From: Bin5 sp965208965
GTDB lineage: Bacteria; Chloroflexota; Anaerolineae; Caldilineales; Caldilineaceae
NCBI GenBank assembly: GCA_965208965.1
Contig: OZ242384.1
Span: forward strand, 3,224,001 to 3,288,000
Length of the DNA: 64,000 nucleotides
Direction: 5' to 3'
The notes beneath the pieces are model-generated. The model was not told where the DNA came from, ran no database searches, and was given only the letters and a program-made list of their open reading frames with translations. Made by a program: the position numbers and the translations under genes. This document shows positions 19,550 to 29,019 of this stretch, piece by piece (position 1 is the first letter of the stretch; each line of letters begins with the position of its first letter).

Positions 19550-20911
19550 ATGCGCGTTTTCCTCGACCAGTTGGGTTGCCGGCTCAACTTCAGTGAAAAC
19601 AGTACTCTGGCGGGACGCCTGAACGCAGCCGGGCATCGCATCGTCGGCCGTCCGGAAGAAGCGCAGGTGATCGTACTCAACACCTGTGCGGTCACGAGCC
19701 AGGCCGCGCGCAAGAGCCGCCAGGCAGCCCGTCACCTGAACAAGCGCAACCCCGACGCCCGTATCGCTATGACCGGCTGCTACGCCACCCTCGCCCCCCA
19801 GGAGAGCGCCGCTCTCCCCGGCGTCGAACTGGTAGCAGACAACCAAGATAAGGAGATGCTGCATACGCTGCTCGAGCCCTGGAGCGCGGAACTCTCCGAT
19901 CCTGACGACCTGTCCCGCATACAGCCTCATGGCACACCCTTCGCCCCGGCGTCCCCTGAGGAAGGGGAAGGACGCACGCGCGCCTTCGTGAAGGTACAGG
20001 ACGGCTGCCAGAATCGCTGCACATTCTGCATCGTCACCGCCCTGCGCGGAGACAGCCGCAGCCGTACGACGGCCGACGTCGTGCGGGAAGTACAGACGCT
20101 GGTAGACGGCGGATTCCGCGAAGCCGTGCTCACAGGTGTCCACCTGGGGGCCTTCGGCAGGGACCTTCCGGGCCGGCAAAGGACCGATCTCAAGGAGTTG
20201 ACGGCGGCCATCCTCACCGATACCGACATCGCCCGCCTGCGGCTCAGCAGCCTGGAGCCCTGGGAGCTGGCCGACGGCTTCTTCGACCTGTGGCAGCGCT
20301 GGCCGGGGAGGCTGTGCCCCCATCTGCACCTGCCTCTGCAGGCAGGTACCGACGCCCAGCTGCGCCGCATGGCCCGTCGCTGCACCGTCGCCAGCTTCCG
20401 CAAGCTGGCGGCTGACGCCCGCGCCGCCATCCCCAATCTGATTATCACCACCGATCTGATTGTTGGCTTTCCTGGCGAAACGGAGACTGACTTTGAAGAA
20501 GGTCTGCGCTTCGTCGAAGAGATGCGCTTCGCCCATGCGCACATATTCCCCTTCAGCCCCCGCGCCGGCACAGCCGCGGCCGGCTTCGACGAACAGGTAC
20601 CAAAGGCGGTCAAGCGAGAGCGTTCGCGGCGCATGCACCGGGCAGTTGCCCACACAGCCGAAATGGAACGGAGAAGATTTCTCGGCTCCACTCGCCCCGT
20701 CTTGTGGGAGGGCAGCGGACAACCGCTGACCGATCAGGTTGACACGTTTCTTTGGAGCGGCTTGACCGACAACTACCTGCGTGTTTCGGCCCAGGCCCCG
20801 GCGGGCCTTGACCTCAGCAACCGTATCACCCCCGCGCGCCTGGATGAACTTCACGGCGAAACCATGTACGGCGAACCTCTTCTGCGCGAGGCTCGCACTG
20901 CCGGCGCCTAG
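19550..20911 (+). CDS. mtaB: tRNA (N6-L-threonylcarbamoyladenosine(37)-C2)-methylthiotransferase MtaB
   Basis: This radical-SAM enzyme adds a methylthio group to t6A37 of ANN-decoding tRNAs, giving ms2t6A. The N-terminal UPF0004 domain has the three ligands of the auxiliary [4Fe-4S] cluster, Cys10, Cys46 and Cys77. The radical-SAM cluster motif is Cys153-x3-Cys157-x2-Cys160 (CQNRCTFC). The core ends with the GFPGETETDF and FPFSPRAGT motifs, and a C-terminal TRAM-like domain follows from about residue 385. The length of 453 aa fits the MtaB (YqeV) branch better than MiaB or RimO. The N-terminus LDQLGCRLNFSE also supports MtaB. The start is an ATG with no strong Shine-Dalgarno. Confidence 0.93.
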   Translation: MRVFLDQLGCRLNFSENSTLAGRLNAAGHRIVGRPEEAQVIVLNTCAVTSQAARKSRQAARHLNKRNPDARIAMTGCYATLAPQESAALPGVELVADNQDKEMLHTLLEPWSAELSDPDDLSRIQPHGTPFAPASPEEGEGRTRAFVKVQDGCQNRCTFCIVTALRGDSRSRTTADVVREVQTLVDGGFREAVLTGVHLGAFGRDLPGRQRTDLKELTAAILTDTDIARLRLSSLEPWELADGFFDLWQRWPGRLCPHLHLPLQAGTDAQLRRMARRCTVASFRKLAADARAAIPNLIITTDLIVGFPGETETDFEEGLRFVEEMRFAHAHIFPFSPRAGTAAAGFDEQVPKAVKRERSRRMHRAVAHTAEMERRRFLGSTRPVLWEGSGQPLTDQVDTFLWSGLTDNYLRVSAQAPAGLDLSNRITPARLDELHGETMYGEPLLREARTAGA

Positions 20912-20964
20912 AGTTTCCGTCCCACGGTATTCCACTGGCCGCGTCGACCCCCAAGGAGCATCTG

Positions 20965-22359
20965 ATGTCCACAGAATCGTCAGCCGACCCCAATCAGTCC
21001 TCGGCGCACGAAGTGGAGCCGGGCAACCGCCGCGAGCAACTCGGCTGGTACTTCTATGACTGGGCCAACTCAGCATTTTCAACAACTGTCGGCTCCGTCT
21101 TCCTCGGCCCCTATGTCTCCAATCTGGCCGAACTGGCCGCCGGTCCCGACGGCATGGTCCGCATTCTCGGCGCACCGGTCGCTCCTTACTCATTCTTGTC
21201 CTATTGCATCTCGATTTCTGTAATCTTGCAGGTGTTGTTTCTGCCAATTCTGGGGGCCATCGCCGACTATTCGAGCCTGCGAAAGAAGCTGATGCAGATC
21301 TTCGCCGTCGCCGGCTCCTGGGCCACCATGTTCATGTTTTTCGTTACCGACCAGACCTGGTGGCTGGGTGGTCTCCTCTTCATTTTCGCAAATCTCTGCT
21401 TTGGCGCCGCCATCGTCTTCTACAATGCCTTTCTTCCCGACATCGCCGAACCGGATGAGCGCGACCGCGTTTCGTCGGTAGGCTGGGCGCTGGGCTATCT
21501 GGGAGGCGGCATTCTTCTGACGCTCAATCTTGCTTTCTTCCTGTTGCGCGACAGCATCGGTGTAGACTCCAGTCTGGCTGTTCGGATAAACCTCTTCTCC
21601 GGCGGACTGTGGTGGTTCTGCTGGTCGTTCGTTACCTGGAGGCTGTTGCGCTCGCGAGACACCGCCAAAGCGCTCCCTCCCGGCGAGACCTATCTGTCGA
21701 CAGGTCTCAGACAGTTGTGGGAGACCTATCAGCAGGCTGCAAAGTACCCCCATACAATCCGTTTTCTGATCGCCTATCTTCTGTATAACGATGGCATCCA
21801 GACTGTGTTTGCAGTAGCGGCCGTATTTGCCGCGGCGCCGCTCCTGCAGGGCGGGTTGGAGATCGAGCAGGACGTGCTCACGATGGTTATTCTGATGATC
21901 CAGTTCGTGGCTTTTGGGGGTGCGCTACTCTTCGGCAGATTGGCGATTCGCGTCGGGGCCAAGAAGGCACTGATCGTCGGCCTGATCGTCTGGACAGTTG
22001 TTGTAATTTACGCCTACCTGGGACTGCGAGGGGAGAGCCGAATCCTGGAGTTCTGGATTCTGGGAGCGTTCATTGCCCTGGTGATGGGAGGCACTCAAGC
22101 GGTCAGCCGCGGCCTCTTTGCCAACATGATTCCGCAAGGGAAAGAGGCTGAGTTCTTCTCCATTTACGAAGTCAGCGAAAGGGGCACCTCCTGGCTGGGC
22201 CCGCTGGCTTTCGGCCTGGTCAACCAGTTCACCGGGAGCTTGCGCCCCGCGATAGTCTCGATCATACTGTTCTTTGTGGTGGGGCTTGCACTGCTGCTGA
22301 GGGTAGATGTTCGACGGGCCATTGCCGAATCCGGCAACAAGCCGCCGGCCGTTGTCTGA
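20965..22359 (+). CDS. MFS transporter, UMF1/Atg22-like family
   Basis: This is a 464-residue membrane protein with about 12 predicted helices. The N-terminal signature (LGWYFYDWANSAFSTTV, about residues 26-42) is typical of the UMF1 family (Atg22-like) in bacteria, which in yeast effluxes amino acids from the vacuole. The bacterial substrates are unknown. The motif QAVSRGLFANMIPQGKEAEF (residues about 378-397) is another family hallmark. It follows mtaB by 53 bp on the same strand and converges with pyk, with only 22 bp between the two stops. The length and topology are complete. Confidence 0.88.
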   Translation: MSTESSADPNQSSAHEVEPGNRREQLGWYFYDWANSAFSTTVGSVFLGPYVSNLAELAAGPDGMVRILGAPVAPYSFLSYCISISVILQVLFLPILGAIADYSSLRKKLMQIFAVAGSWATMFMFFVTDQTWWLGGLLFIFANLCFGAAIVFYNAFLPDIAEPDERDRVSSVGWALGYLGGGILLTLNLAFFLLRDSIGVDSSLAVRINLFSGGLWWFCWSFVTWRLLRSRDTAKALPPGETYLSTGLRQLWETYQQAAKYPHTIRFLIAYLLYNDGIQTVFAVAAVFAAAPLLQGGLEIEQDVLTMVILMIQFVAFGGALLFGRLAIRVGAKKALIVGLIVWTVVVIYAYLGLRGESRILEFWILGAFIALVMGGTQAVSRGLFANMIPQGKEAEFFSIYEVSERGTSWLGPLAFGLVNQFTGSLRPAIVSIILFFVVGLALLLRVDVRRAIAESGNKPPAVV

Positions 22360-22381
22360 GTCGGGCCGTCAGCTGCCCGCT

Positions 22382-24256
22382 CTATAGGTCCCACTCATAG
22401 ACATTGCCGGTCCTGGCGTCGATGACAATGGTCTGGCCTTCGACCAGTTCATCCCATTCTCCGGCCGCCTGAAGAATTGCGGGGATCCCCAACTCCACTG
22501 CCGCCAGCGCCGCGATGCTGTCGGGCGCCGACTCCGCGGTGATCAACCCCCCGGCATGGTAGACCAACTCCATACTGACTTGGTTCAACTCTTCCGCCAC
22601 CAGAATATCCTGTGTCGTCATCATCCGGCGCTGAATTTCCTGCGCTTGGGGATCCTGGCCCGGTCTCAATCTCACCACGCGGCCGCTCATACGTCGATTG
22701 CCTACGCCCTGCCCATGCATCAGCACTCTGGCGATGCGGCGAACGGTCATCAGATTGGTTTCTCCCGGCACGCCGCCAACGACGCCGCCGGTCACGACCG
22801 TGACGTCTCCTTGCTGGACAAAGCCGGCGCGCAGGGCGATACGTACGGCGTCTTCCAACATTTCGTCGATCGTGTTCATGCGCTGGCCCATCAGGGGAAA
22901 TACACCCCAATAGAGTGCCAGTTGCCGGTAGACGAGATGGCTGGGCGTCACTGCGATGATGGGAACGGAGGGTCGGAATCGGGCCAGTTTCTTGGCCGTC
23001 GCCCCTCTGGCCGTGGGCGCGATAATGGCCGCGGCGCCTACATTTCGCGCCGTATCTACTGTGGCCTGGCTGACCGCTTCGGCTACCGAAGGCGCGTCGT
23101 CAGCGTGTGAATCAGGTCCCTTCTCGGAGCCGGTCGCCGAGACGCCAAAGAAGCCATCCAGCGCCTGTTGAGAGGGACGGTAGTGCGGTTGGGTAACGCT
23201 TCGCACTCGTTCCGCCTCCTGGGCGATATTCGCCATCGTCTGGACAGACTCAACCGGGTAGATGCCGGCCGCGGTCTCGCCCGAAAGCATAATGGCGTCG
23301 CTGCCATCCAGCACTGCGTTCGCCACGTCACTGGCCTCGGCGCGGGTCGGTCGCGGGTTGCGAATCATTGATTCGAGCATCTGCGTCGCAGTGATCACAG
23401 GTTTGTCAGTGCCGATACAACGGGCGATGATCATCTTCTGGATCATCGGCACAGCTTCAGGGCTGGTCTCGATGCCCAAATCCCCGCGCGCCACCATAAG
23501 GCCGTCGGATGCCTGAACGATCTCCTCTATGTTGTCGACCGCTTCGGGCTTCTCTATCTTTGAGATGATCGGCGTTGCCCGGCCCATGGGCGCGCGGCTC
23601 TGCACTACCTTTCTCAGCGCGTGAACGTCCGCAGCGGTACGAACAAAGCTGAGGGCTATCCAATCCGCCTGATGTTCCAGCGCAAAGTCGACGTCGACGC
23701 GATCTTTCTCAGTCATGGAGGGAACCGTCAGCCTGGTCTGGGGGAGATTCATTCCCTTGCGATCTTCCAGGATGCCGCCAACGATCACCCGCGTTCGCAC
23801 CGTCGTCTCAGTCGCGTCAAGGACTTCCAGTTCGAGCAGGCCGTCATCCAGTAGAATGCGCTCTTGCGCTTCTCCAGACGCCTGCGTCTGGGCATCGAGG
23901 CGGCCCCGCTCGATGCTGGACGGGACTTCCTTGTTCTGAATCGGCACGCGTCCGGGCTCGCCAATGATGTCTTCGGTTGTAAGAATCAGCTCTTCACCAG
24001 CTGTCAGCGGTACGCCCCCCGGCTGCATTTCCCCCACTCTAAGTTTCGGCCCTTGCAGGTCGACGAGAATCGCGACGGGCCGGTTGCGTTCCTGGGCAAT
24101 CTCACGAATCGTGTGGATATTGCGGGCGTGAAAATCGTGGTCCCCGTGACTCATGTTGATGCGCGCCACGTTCATGCCGGCGTCGATCAGCTGTGCAAGA
24201 GTATCGGGATCGGTACTGGACGGCCCAATAGTACAGACAATTTTTACCCGCAACAT
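22382..24256 (-). CDS. pyk: Pyruvate kinase with C-terminal PEP-utiliser domain
   Basis: This glycolytic enzyme transfers phosphate from phosphoenolpyruvate to ADP. The nucleotide and substrate residues Arg32, Asn34 and Ser36 lie in VARINMSHG. The signature IISKIEKPEAVDNIEEI holds the catalytic lysine, and TATQMLESMI with PTRAEASDVANAVLDG follows. The protein has 624 residues against about 475 for the basic enzyme. The extra part is a C-terminal domain of about 100 residues with VYHAGGLITAESAPDSIAA, the mobile PEP-utilising domain also seen in Bacillus-type pyruvate kinases, although its usual phosphohistidine is not evident. A 40-residue linker rich in Ser, Asp and Ala (about 375-415) precedes the regulatory domain. 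The gene converges with the MFS transporter gene. Confidence 0.95.
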   Translation of the reverse strand: MLRVKIVCTIGPSSTDPDTLAQLIDAGMNVARINMSHGDHDFHARNIHTIREIAQERNRPVAILVDLQGPKLRVGEMQPGGVPLTAGEELILTTEDIIGEPGRVPIQNKEVPSSIERGRLDAQTQASGEAQERILLDDGLLELEVLDATETTVRTRVIVGGILEDRKGMNLPQTRLTVPSMTEKDRVDVDFALEHQADWIALSFVRTAADVHALRKVVQSRAPMGRATPIISKIEKPEAVDNIEEIVQASDGLMVARGDLGIETSPEAVPMIQKMIIARCIGTDKPVITATQMLESMIRNPRPTRAEASDVANAVLDGSDAIMLSGETAAGIYPVESVQTMANIAQEAERVRSVTQPHYRPSQQALDGFFGVSATGSEKGPDSHADDAPSVAEAVSQATVDTARNVGAAAIIAPTARGATAKKLARFRPSVPIIAVTPSHLVYRQLALYWGVFPLMGQRMNTIDEMLEDAVRIALRAGFVQQGDVTVVTGGVVGGVPGETNLMTVRRIARVLMHGQGVGNRRMSGRVVRLRPGQDPQAQEIQRRMMTTQDILVAEELNQVSMELVYHAGGLITAESAPDSIAALAAVELGIPAILQAAGEWDELVEGQTIVIDARTGNVYEWDL

Positions 24257-24430
24257 TCGCGAACTCCGGTGTCTGGTGGTCGATAGCAGCTGACCTGAAT
24301 GGCCGGGGGATCTTGCTGCTTCGTCTGGTCGAGAAGTTAAGAACGGGGCCTTACGCCCGCCGCCGTGTTGCCTTCAGGCCAGTGCGGGCGGCGTCCCCCG
24401 ACTGGCCGGCGGCTTGGGATGTACTCCAGG

Positions 24431-25777
24431 TTACTGATAGCTGATCCTGTCGCTCGTGCGCACGACTTGTATCCAGGTCCGGCCCGGCTTCAGTGTGATA
24501 GGTTGCTCGCCGGGCCCGAGCCAGCGGGGCGGGCTCTGATCATTTGCCCGCCAGGTGCCCTCATATACCTTCCCATTTCGAAACACACGCAGGTCTCCGA
24601 AGCCGTAGAGATTGATCTTGACGCTGAGCGTTCCCAGGCTGTCTTCCACGATGTTAGTCAACTCGTGTTCGGCAAAGACGACGATCACGTTGTCGCTGCT
24701 GATCTGGCGGCCTGTAGCCTGGTCCATGTGCACGGCGCCGCTCTGGAATCGCAGGTAGCGGCCAGTTGACGGGTCGTAGCGCCATTCGACACCGTTATTC
24801 TCCGGGTAAGGAATACGGATCATGTTGGCCTCAGAGGCCCAAAACTCCTTTGGCGTCTCGCTGAACTCAAAGCTTGCTCGCTCCAACGGTCGGGGGTTGT
24901 TTTTCTGGCTCTCCAGCCAGGGGCTGAATATCTCCAGGCAGTAGGGCAGCAGAGGCGACACGTCGCAAGTCTTTGCCATGTCGATCATCCAGCGGCGCAC
25001 TCTGTCGACGCTCGTCCGCAAACGCGTGCGATAGTTGCTGCCTACACTGTAGAAGTAGGTCACGCTTTCGGGATCTTCCGAATCGGCGTCCAGATAGGGG
25101 AATCCTACCTCGTTTTTGAGCAGATAACGTATGCCGTCGCTGCCGCCGGAGCAGGCCAAAATGCCGTCGAACATATAGGTGGTATGGATATTGGGCCAGC
25201 GGGCGCTGCGGACTGGGCCGATCTCCCTGGCAGGGATGCTCTGGTACAAGCTGGTGAGGCGTGTGAGGTGGAAGCCATCGACGATGAACTCGTAGGTTAC
25301 ATCTGCCTCGTTCAGGCCGTAATGGCTCGAGCGGCTGTCAACGTCGTTGTTAATACAAACCAATACCGGTGTATCCTGCAGCAACGAGGGGTCGGCCAGT
25401 GGCAGCCCGGTATAGCGCGCGACGCGTCCCGGCACAGGCGTTGCGGTTGCCTGTTCACCTTCCGCAGCTGAGTTGGTGTTTCCTTCGGCACTGGGCGGAG
25501 GCGGTGTCGCCGTTTCAGCCTCTGGCTGAACTCCGGCCGCTTCCGGTGTTTTGGTAGAGGTCGGGGTGGGCGCCCCGCCTGCACCCGCGCACCCGGCAAG
25601 CGCCACGACAAACAGCAGGATGAGGGCGCCGACGAGGGGTCGAACTATTGCCGGCGAAGAGGGTTGGCAGTGGAAAGGAGCGCACACGCCTGCTGCCGCA
25701 GCCTTGGAGGGACATGCGACGCGGCGAGCCTCCAGAGGGAGAAACGACCTGAGTTTCAAGGGCTTCCTTCTGTTCAA
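24431..25777 (-). CDS. DUF3048 lipoprotein (YerB-like)
   Basis: This is an extracytoplasmic protein of the DUF3048 family, known from B. subtilis YerB and many Chloroflexota and Firmicutes; its function is not established. A hydrophobic stretch ends with the lipobox VALAGC (lipid-modified Cys63), followed by a Pro/Thr/Glu-rich linker of about 50 residues. The family core starts at YTGLPLADPSLL and includes the hallmark region REIGPVRSARWPNIH. The ATG used leaves about 45 residues before the hydrophobic segment, unusually long for a signal peptide, so the true start may be internal. It lies 174 bp upstream of the pyk start on the same strand and may be transcribed ahead of it. Confidence 0.82.
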   Translation of the reverse strand: MNRRKPLKLRSFLPLEARRVACPSKAAAAGVCAPFHCQPSSPAIVRPLVGALILLFVVALAGCAGAGGAPTPTSTKTPEAAGVQPEAETATPPPPSAEGNTNSAAEGEQATATPVPGRVARYTGLPLADPSLLQDTPVLVCINNDVDSRSSHYGLNEADVTYEFIVDGFHLTRLTSLYQSIPAREIGPVRSARWPNIHTTYMFDGILACSGGSDGIRYLLKNEVGFPYLDADSEDPESVTYFYSVGSNYRTRLRTSVDRVRRWMIDMAKTCDVSPLLPYCLEIFSPWLESQKNNPRPLERASFEFSETPKEFWASEANMIRIPYPENNGVEWRYDPSTGRYLRFQSGAVHMDQATGRQISSDNVIVVFAEHELTNIVEDSLGTLSVKINLYGFGDLRVFRNGKVYEGTWRANDQSPPRWLGPGEQPITLKPGRTWIQVVRTSDRISYQ

Positions 25778-26013
25778 GATAGTGAGTTAGGGAAGGATAT
25801 AGGAATTCTGAAAGGCGATTGAACCAGTTGGGGATAGTATACTACACGCGCACCGATCTGCGATTATCAGCCAGACGCGTTCTTTCGGGACAGGGGTTCA
25901 TGGCACGTAGCCCTGCTCAAGCTGCCTTTCCCAGGGCCCGGCTCCGTCCGTCCGCCGGTCCACGACCTTCTGCCAGGCGGGCGGCGGCTATCTTCTGGTT
26001 GGCACAGTGCCCA

Positions 26014-29001
26014 TCAGAGTAGGGACGCCAGCAGAGATGCGGGTGAATGGGATTCCACGCCTGCAAAGTGCTTGACCTGCTGGCGGCAGGAGAATCCAGG
26101 GCTGACGAGTACCTCGTCCTTTCCGAGTTCGCGGGCGGCCGGCAGCAAGCGGCGTTCGCCGATCAGTTTGGAGATCTCGTAGCGTTCATAACCGAACAGC
26201 CCCGCCAGTCCGCAGCAGCCGCTGTCCAGCACCGACAATTCGCAGTCCGGAATCGCTGCAAGAAGCTGCTGAAGAGGCTGCATCCCCACGAGGGCCTTCT
26301 GGTGGCAATGCCCGTGAATCAGGACCCTGGAAGGGCCAGGCTTCGTCGGTTTCATGCGGGGTCCGGCCCACTCTTCAACGAGCTGGCAGGCTTCTGCCAC
26401 CTTGCGCGCGTCCCTCTGCGCTGCCCTTCGCAGCAGCTGGGGGTGATCGTCCTGTACAGCCGAGTAGCAGCTCGGTTCGCAGAAGAGTATCGGCATGCCG
26501 GCCTCGGCCAGCGGCAGGAGCGCGGACACGGCAGCGGAGGCCTGTCTTGCGGCGTCATCAAGAAAACCCTTCGAAATCTGCGGCCGGCCGCAGCAGACCT
26601 GAGGCGCGACAGTCACCTCGGCGCCGCAGCTCTCCAGGACGGTAACGGCGTCGGCAAGCTGGCCGGGCTCGTAGTAGTTGTTGAACGTGTCGGCAAACAG
26701 GGCTACCCTGGTACGCGTCGAGCCGGTTGCCGGCTCGACGTTGCGCCAACGCCTGGTAAAGGGCTGACTGCTGAAGGCGGGCAAAGGGCGCCGCCGGTCC
26801 AGTCCAAACAGCAGCTCGTTCAGCCGTCGAACGGGCTTGGCCGCAGCCAGCCAGTTGGAAAGCGGGGCCAGCCGGCTCCCCCAACGTGCAATCCGGTCGG
26901 CCTGCGACAGCACACGATCCTTCAACGGCGCCCCGCGGCGTGCGTGGTACTGGTGCAGGAATTCACTCTTAATGCGGGCCATATCCACGCCGGTTGGGCA
27001 CTCCCGTTTGCAGGCCTTGCATTCCAGGCACAGGTCCACGACCGGCAGGAGATCCTCGTCGCCGAAGCCGGTCGCCTCCAGGCCGCCTGAGAGCGCCAGA
27101 CGCAGCGCGTTTGCACGGCCGCGGGTGCTGTCGATTTCGTTTCGGGTGGCCATATAGGACGGGCACATGGTGCCCGTGAGCGTTTTGCGGCAAGCTCCCA
27201 CACCGGTACACTGTTCGGTCGCCCGCACCAGACCGCCGAAATCGGAGAAGTCGAACGCGGTTGCGTAGCCCGGAGTAGCGTCGGTTTCTTCAGCGCGTGC
27301 GTGGTTCACATCGGGCGGACCCGTCCCCAGCTGGCGCGGCTCCTCATCTTCGAATTGCCCAACCGGCGACCCGTAGCGAAGGTTGGAGGTAAGAGCCGGC
27401 GCGTGAACGATTTTGCCCGGGTTGAGCATGTTGTCCGGGTCAAAGACGCCTTTCACCTCGCAGAATGCGCTGTACAGAGCCGGGCCGAACATCTTTTCCT
27501 GGAAGGGCGCCCGAACCAGCCCGTCGCCATGCTCGCCGGAAAGCGCGCCTCCGTACTCCAGCACCAGGTCAGCCACTTCGGTGGCGATGGCCTCAAAACG
27601 CTGCACGCCCTGCGCGCTCTTGAGGTTGATGACGGGCCGTATATGCAGGAGTCCGACGGACGCGTGCGCATAGAAGCCGGCCTGGGTGTCATGTTTCGCC
27701 AGAATTCTCTGAAAGTTCTCGATGTAGTCGTGAAGACGTTCGGGGGGCACAGCGGTGTCTTCCACGAACGAAATCGCCTTGGCGTCGCCGGTCTGTGACA
27801 TTGTCAGCCCCAGTGCGGCGCGGCGCAGCTCCCAGATACGGGCCTGCTCATCTGCCTCGAGCGCGCGGTAAAGATAGTTGCCCAGCCCTCGCGCCTCAAG
27901 GTCTGTCTGCAGGTTCTCGATCTTTTCGGCCAGCTCCTCATCAGACTGACCAAAGAACTCGACAAGAAGCACTGCGCCCGGGTCGCCGCAGATGAAGGCG
28001 CGCAGAGGCGCGTATTCGATACGGCCGCCCGTCTTGTCCAGCATAAAACGGTCGAGCAACTCAACTGCTGAAGGACCGTGTTCCAGGATCACGGGTGTTG
28101 CGCTCATCGCCTCTAGCAGATCGTCGAACTGCACGCTGCAGAGGGCGCGCAGGGGAACCAATGGCGCCAGCCGCATTTTGGCCGCCACCGTCAGTCCAAG
28201 CGTACCTTCGGAGCCCACCAGGATACGAGCCAGATTGAAGGGGTGCGTCGAACGGGCCGTCTCGCCATTGGGAACAAACTCATCCAGATTGTAACCGCCG
28301 ACTCTGCGCTGAATGCTGGGATACCGTTGCCGAATCTCCGCTTCCAGCTCGCGGCCGAGCCGCTGCACGGTGCGATAGGCAGCGCCCTCAAGATCCTCCC
28401 GCTCCAGTTTGGCCCCGAGCGCCTCCTCTGACAGAGGCCCAAGACTGGCACTGCTGCCGTCTGAAAAGAGTACGTCGAGCGTTTCCACGTAATCGATCGT
28501 CTTGCCGTAGATGATTGAGCGCGTGCCTGCCGAGTTGTTGGCGATCATGCCGCCTATGGTGGCGCGGTTGGAGGTGGACAGATCGAGAGGCAGCTGCAGT
28601 CCGTGGGGTTTCAGCAGATCATTCAGCTCGTCGAGGACGATCCCGGGTTCCACCGTGACGGTCGCGGCCTCGGTGTCCAGATCAAGCACACGGTTCATGT
28701 AGCGTGAGAAGTCCAGCGACAGACCGGCGCCGATCGCCTGCCCGGCCTGGGAGGTTCCGCCCCCGCGCGCAGTGATGGAGACGCCGTGCCGCCGGCAGAT
28801 CTGAACAACCTGCAGGACATCGTCGCGGCTCCGGGGGGTCACAACGCCCAGAGGGATTATCTGGTAGACGCTGGCGTCGGTCGCGTGCATCGCCCGGCTG
28901 GCGCCATCAAAGTGGACTTCGCCGGCGATCGCAGCGCGCAATTCGCGAGCAAGTCCTTGAGCATCCATCTGGCTCGCGGAGGGGACCTTCTGTGGTAGCA
29001 T
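26014..29001 (-). CDS. FAD-binding and Fe-S oxidoreductase fusion (glycolate/D-lactate dehydrogenase type)
   Basis: This 995-residue protein joins a GlcD-like FAD domain to a GlcF-like iron-sulfur domain. The PCMH FAD-binding fold covers about 40-290 (ARGGGTSQAGQAIG, NRATIGGMIANNSAG), and the FAD-oxidase C-terminal domain runs to about 540, ending at a PDNMLNPGKIV motif. The ferredoxin-like part has cysteines at 598, 604 and 613 and a clear CxxCxxCxxxCP cluster at 658, 661, 664 and 668. Two CCG motifs follow (VCCGRPQ and DSGCCGLAG), as in heterodisulfide-reductase-like subunits. It probably oxidises a 2-hydroxyacid and passes electrons to the quinone pool. It is the last gene of a four-gene operon, 18 bp after the aminotransferase. 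The substrate is not deducible; the operon suggests glycolate, D-lactate or a sugar-derived hydroxyacid. Confidence 0.9.
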   Translation of the reverse strand: MLPQKVPSASQMDAQGLARELRAAIAGEVHFDGASRAMHATDASVYQIIPLGVVTPRSRDDVLQVVQICRRHGVSITARGGGTSQAGQAIGAGLSLDFSRYMNRVLDLDTEAATVTVEPGIVLDELNDLLKPHGLQLPLDLSTSNRATIGGMIANNSAGTRSIIYGKTIDYVETLDVLFSDGSSASLGPLSEEALGAKLEREDLEGAAYRTVQRLGRELEAEIRQRYPSIQRRVGGYNLDEFVPNGETARSTHPFNLARILVGSEGTLGLTVAAKMRLAPLVPLRALCSVQFDDLLEAMSATPVILEHGPSAVELLDRFMLDKTGGRIEYAPLRAFICGDPGAVLLVEFFGQSDEELAEKIENLQTDLEARGLGNYLYRALEADEQARIWELRRAALGLTMSQTGDAKAISFVEDTAVPPERLHDYIENFQRILAKHDTQAGFYAHASVGLLHIRPVINLKSAQGVQRFEAIATEVADLVLEYGGALSGEHGDGLVRAPFQEKMFGPALYSAFCEVKGVFDPDNMLNPGKIVHAPALTSNLRYGSPVGQFEDEEPRQLGTGPPDVNHARAEETDATPGYATAFDFSDFGGLVRATEQCTGVGACRKTLTGTMCPSYMATRNEIDSTRGRANALRLALSGGLEATGFGDEDLLPVVDLCLECKACKRECPTGVDMARIKSEFLHQYHARRGAPLKDRVLSQADRIARWGSRLAPLSNWLAAAKPVRRLNELLFGLDRRRPLPAFSSQPFTRRWRNVEPATGSTRTRVALFADTFNNYYEPGQLADAVTVLESCGAEVTVAPQVCCGRPQISKGFLDDAARQASAAVSALLPLAEAGMPILFCEPSCYSAVQDDHPQLLRRAAQRDARKVAEACQLVEEWAGPRMKPTKPGPSRVLIHGHCHQKALVGMQPLQQLLAAIPDCELSVLDSGCCGLAGLFGYERYEISKLIGERRLLPAARELGKDEVLVSPGFSCRQQVKHFAGVESHSPASLLASLL

Positions 29002-29019
29002 TTTAGGAGGAAGTGTGCG

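Noticed and set aside
19511..21247. Minus-strand open frame of 578 codons opposite mtaB
   Set aside because: mtaB has all its cysteines and motifs; the antisense translation has no recognisable feature.
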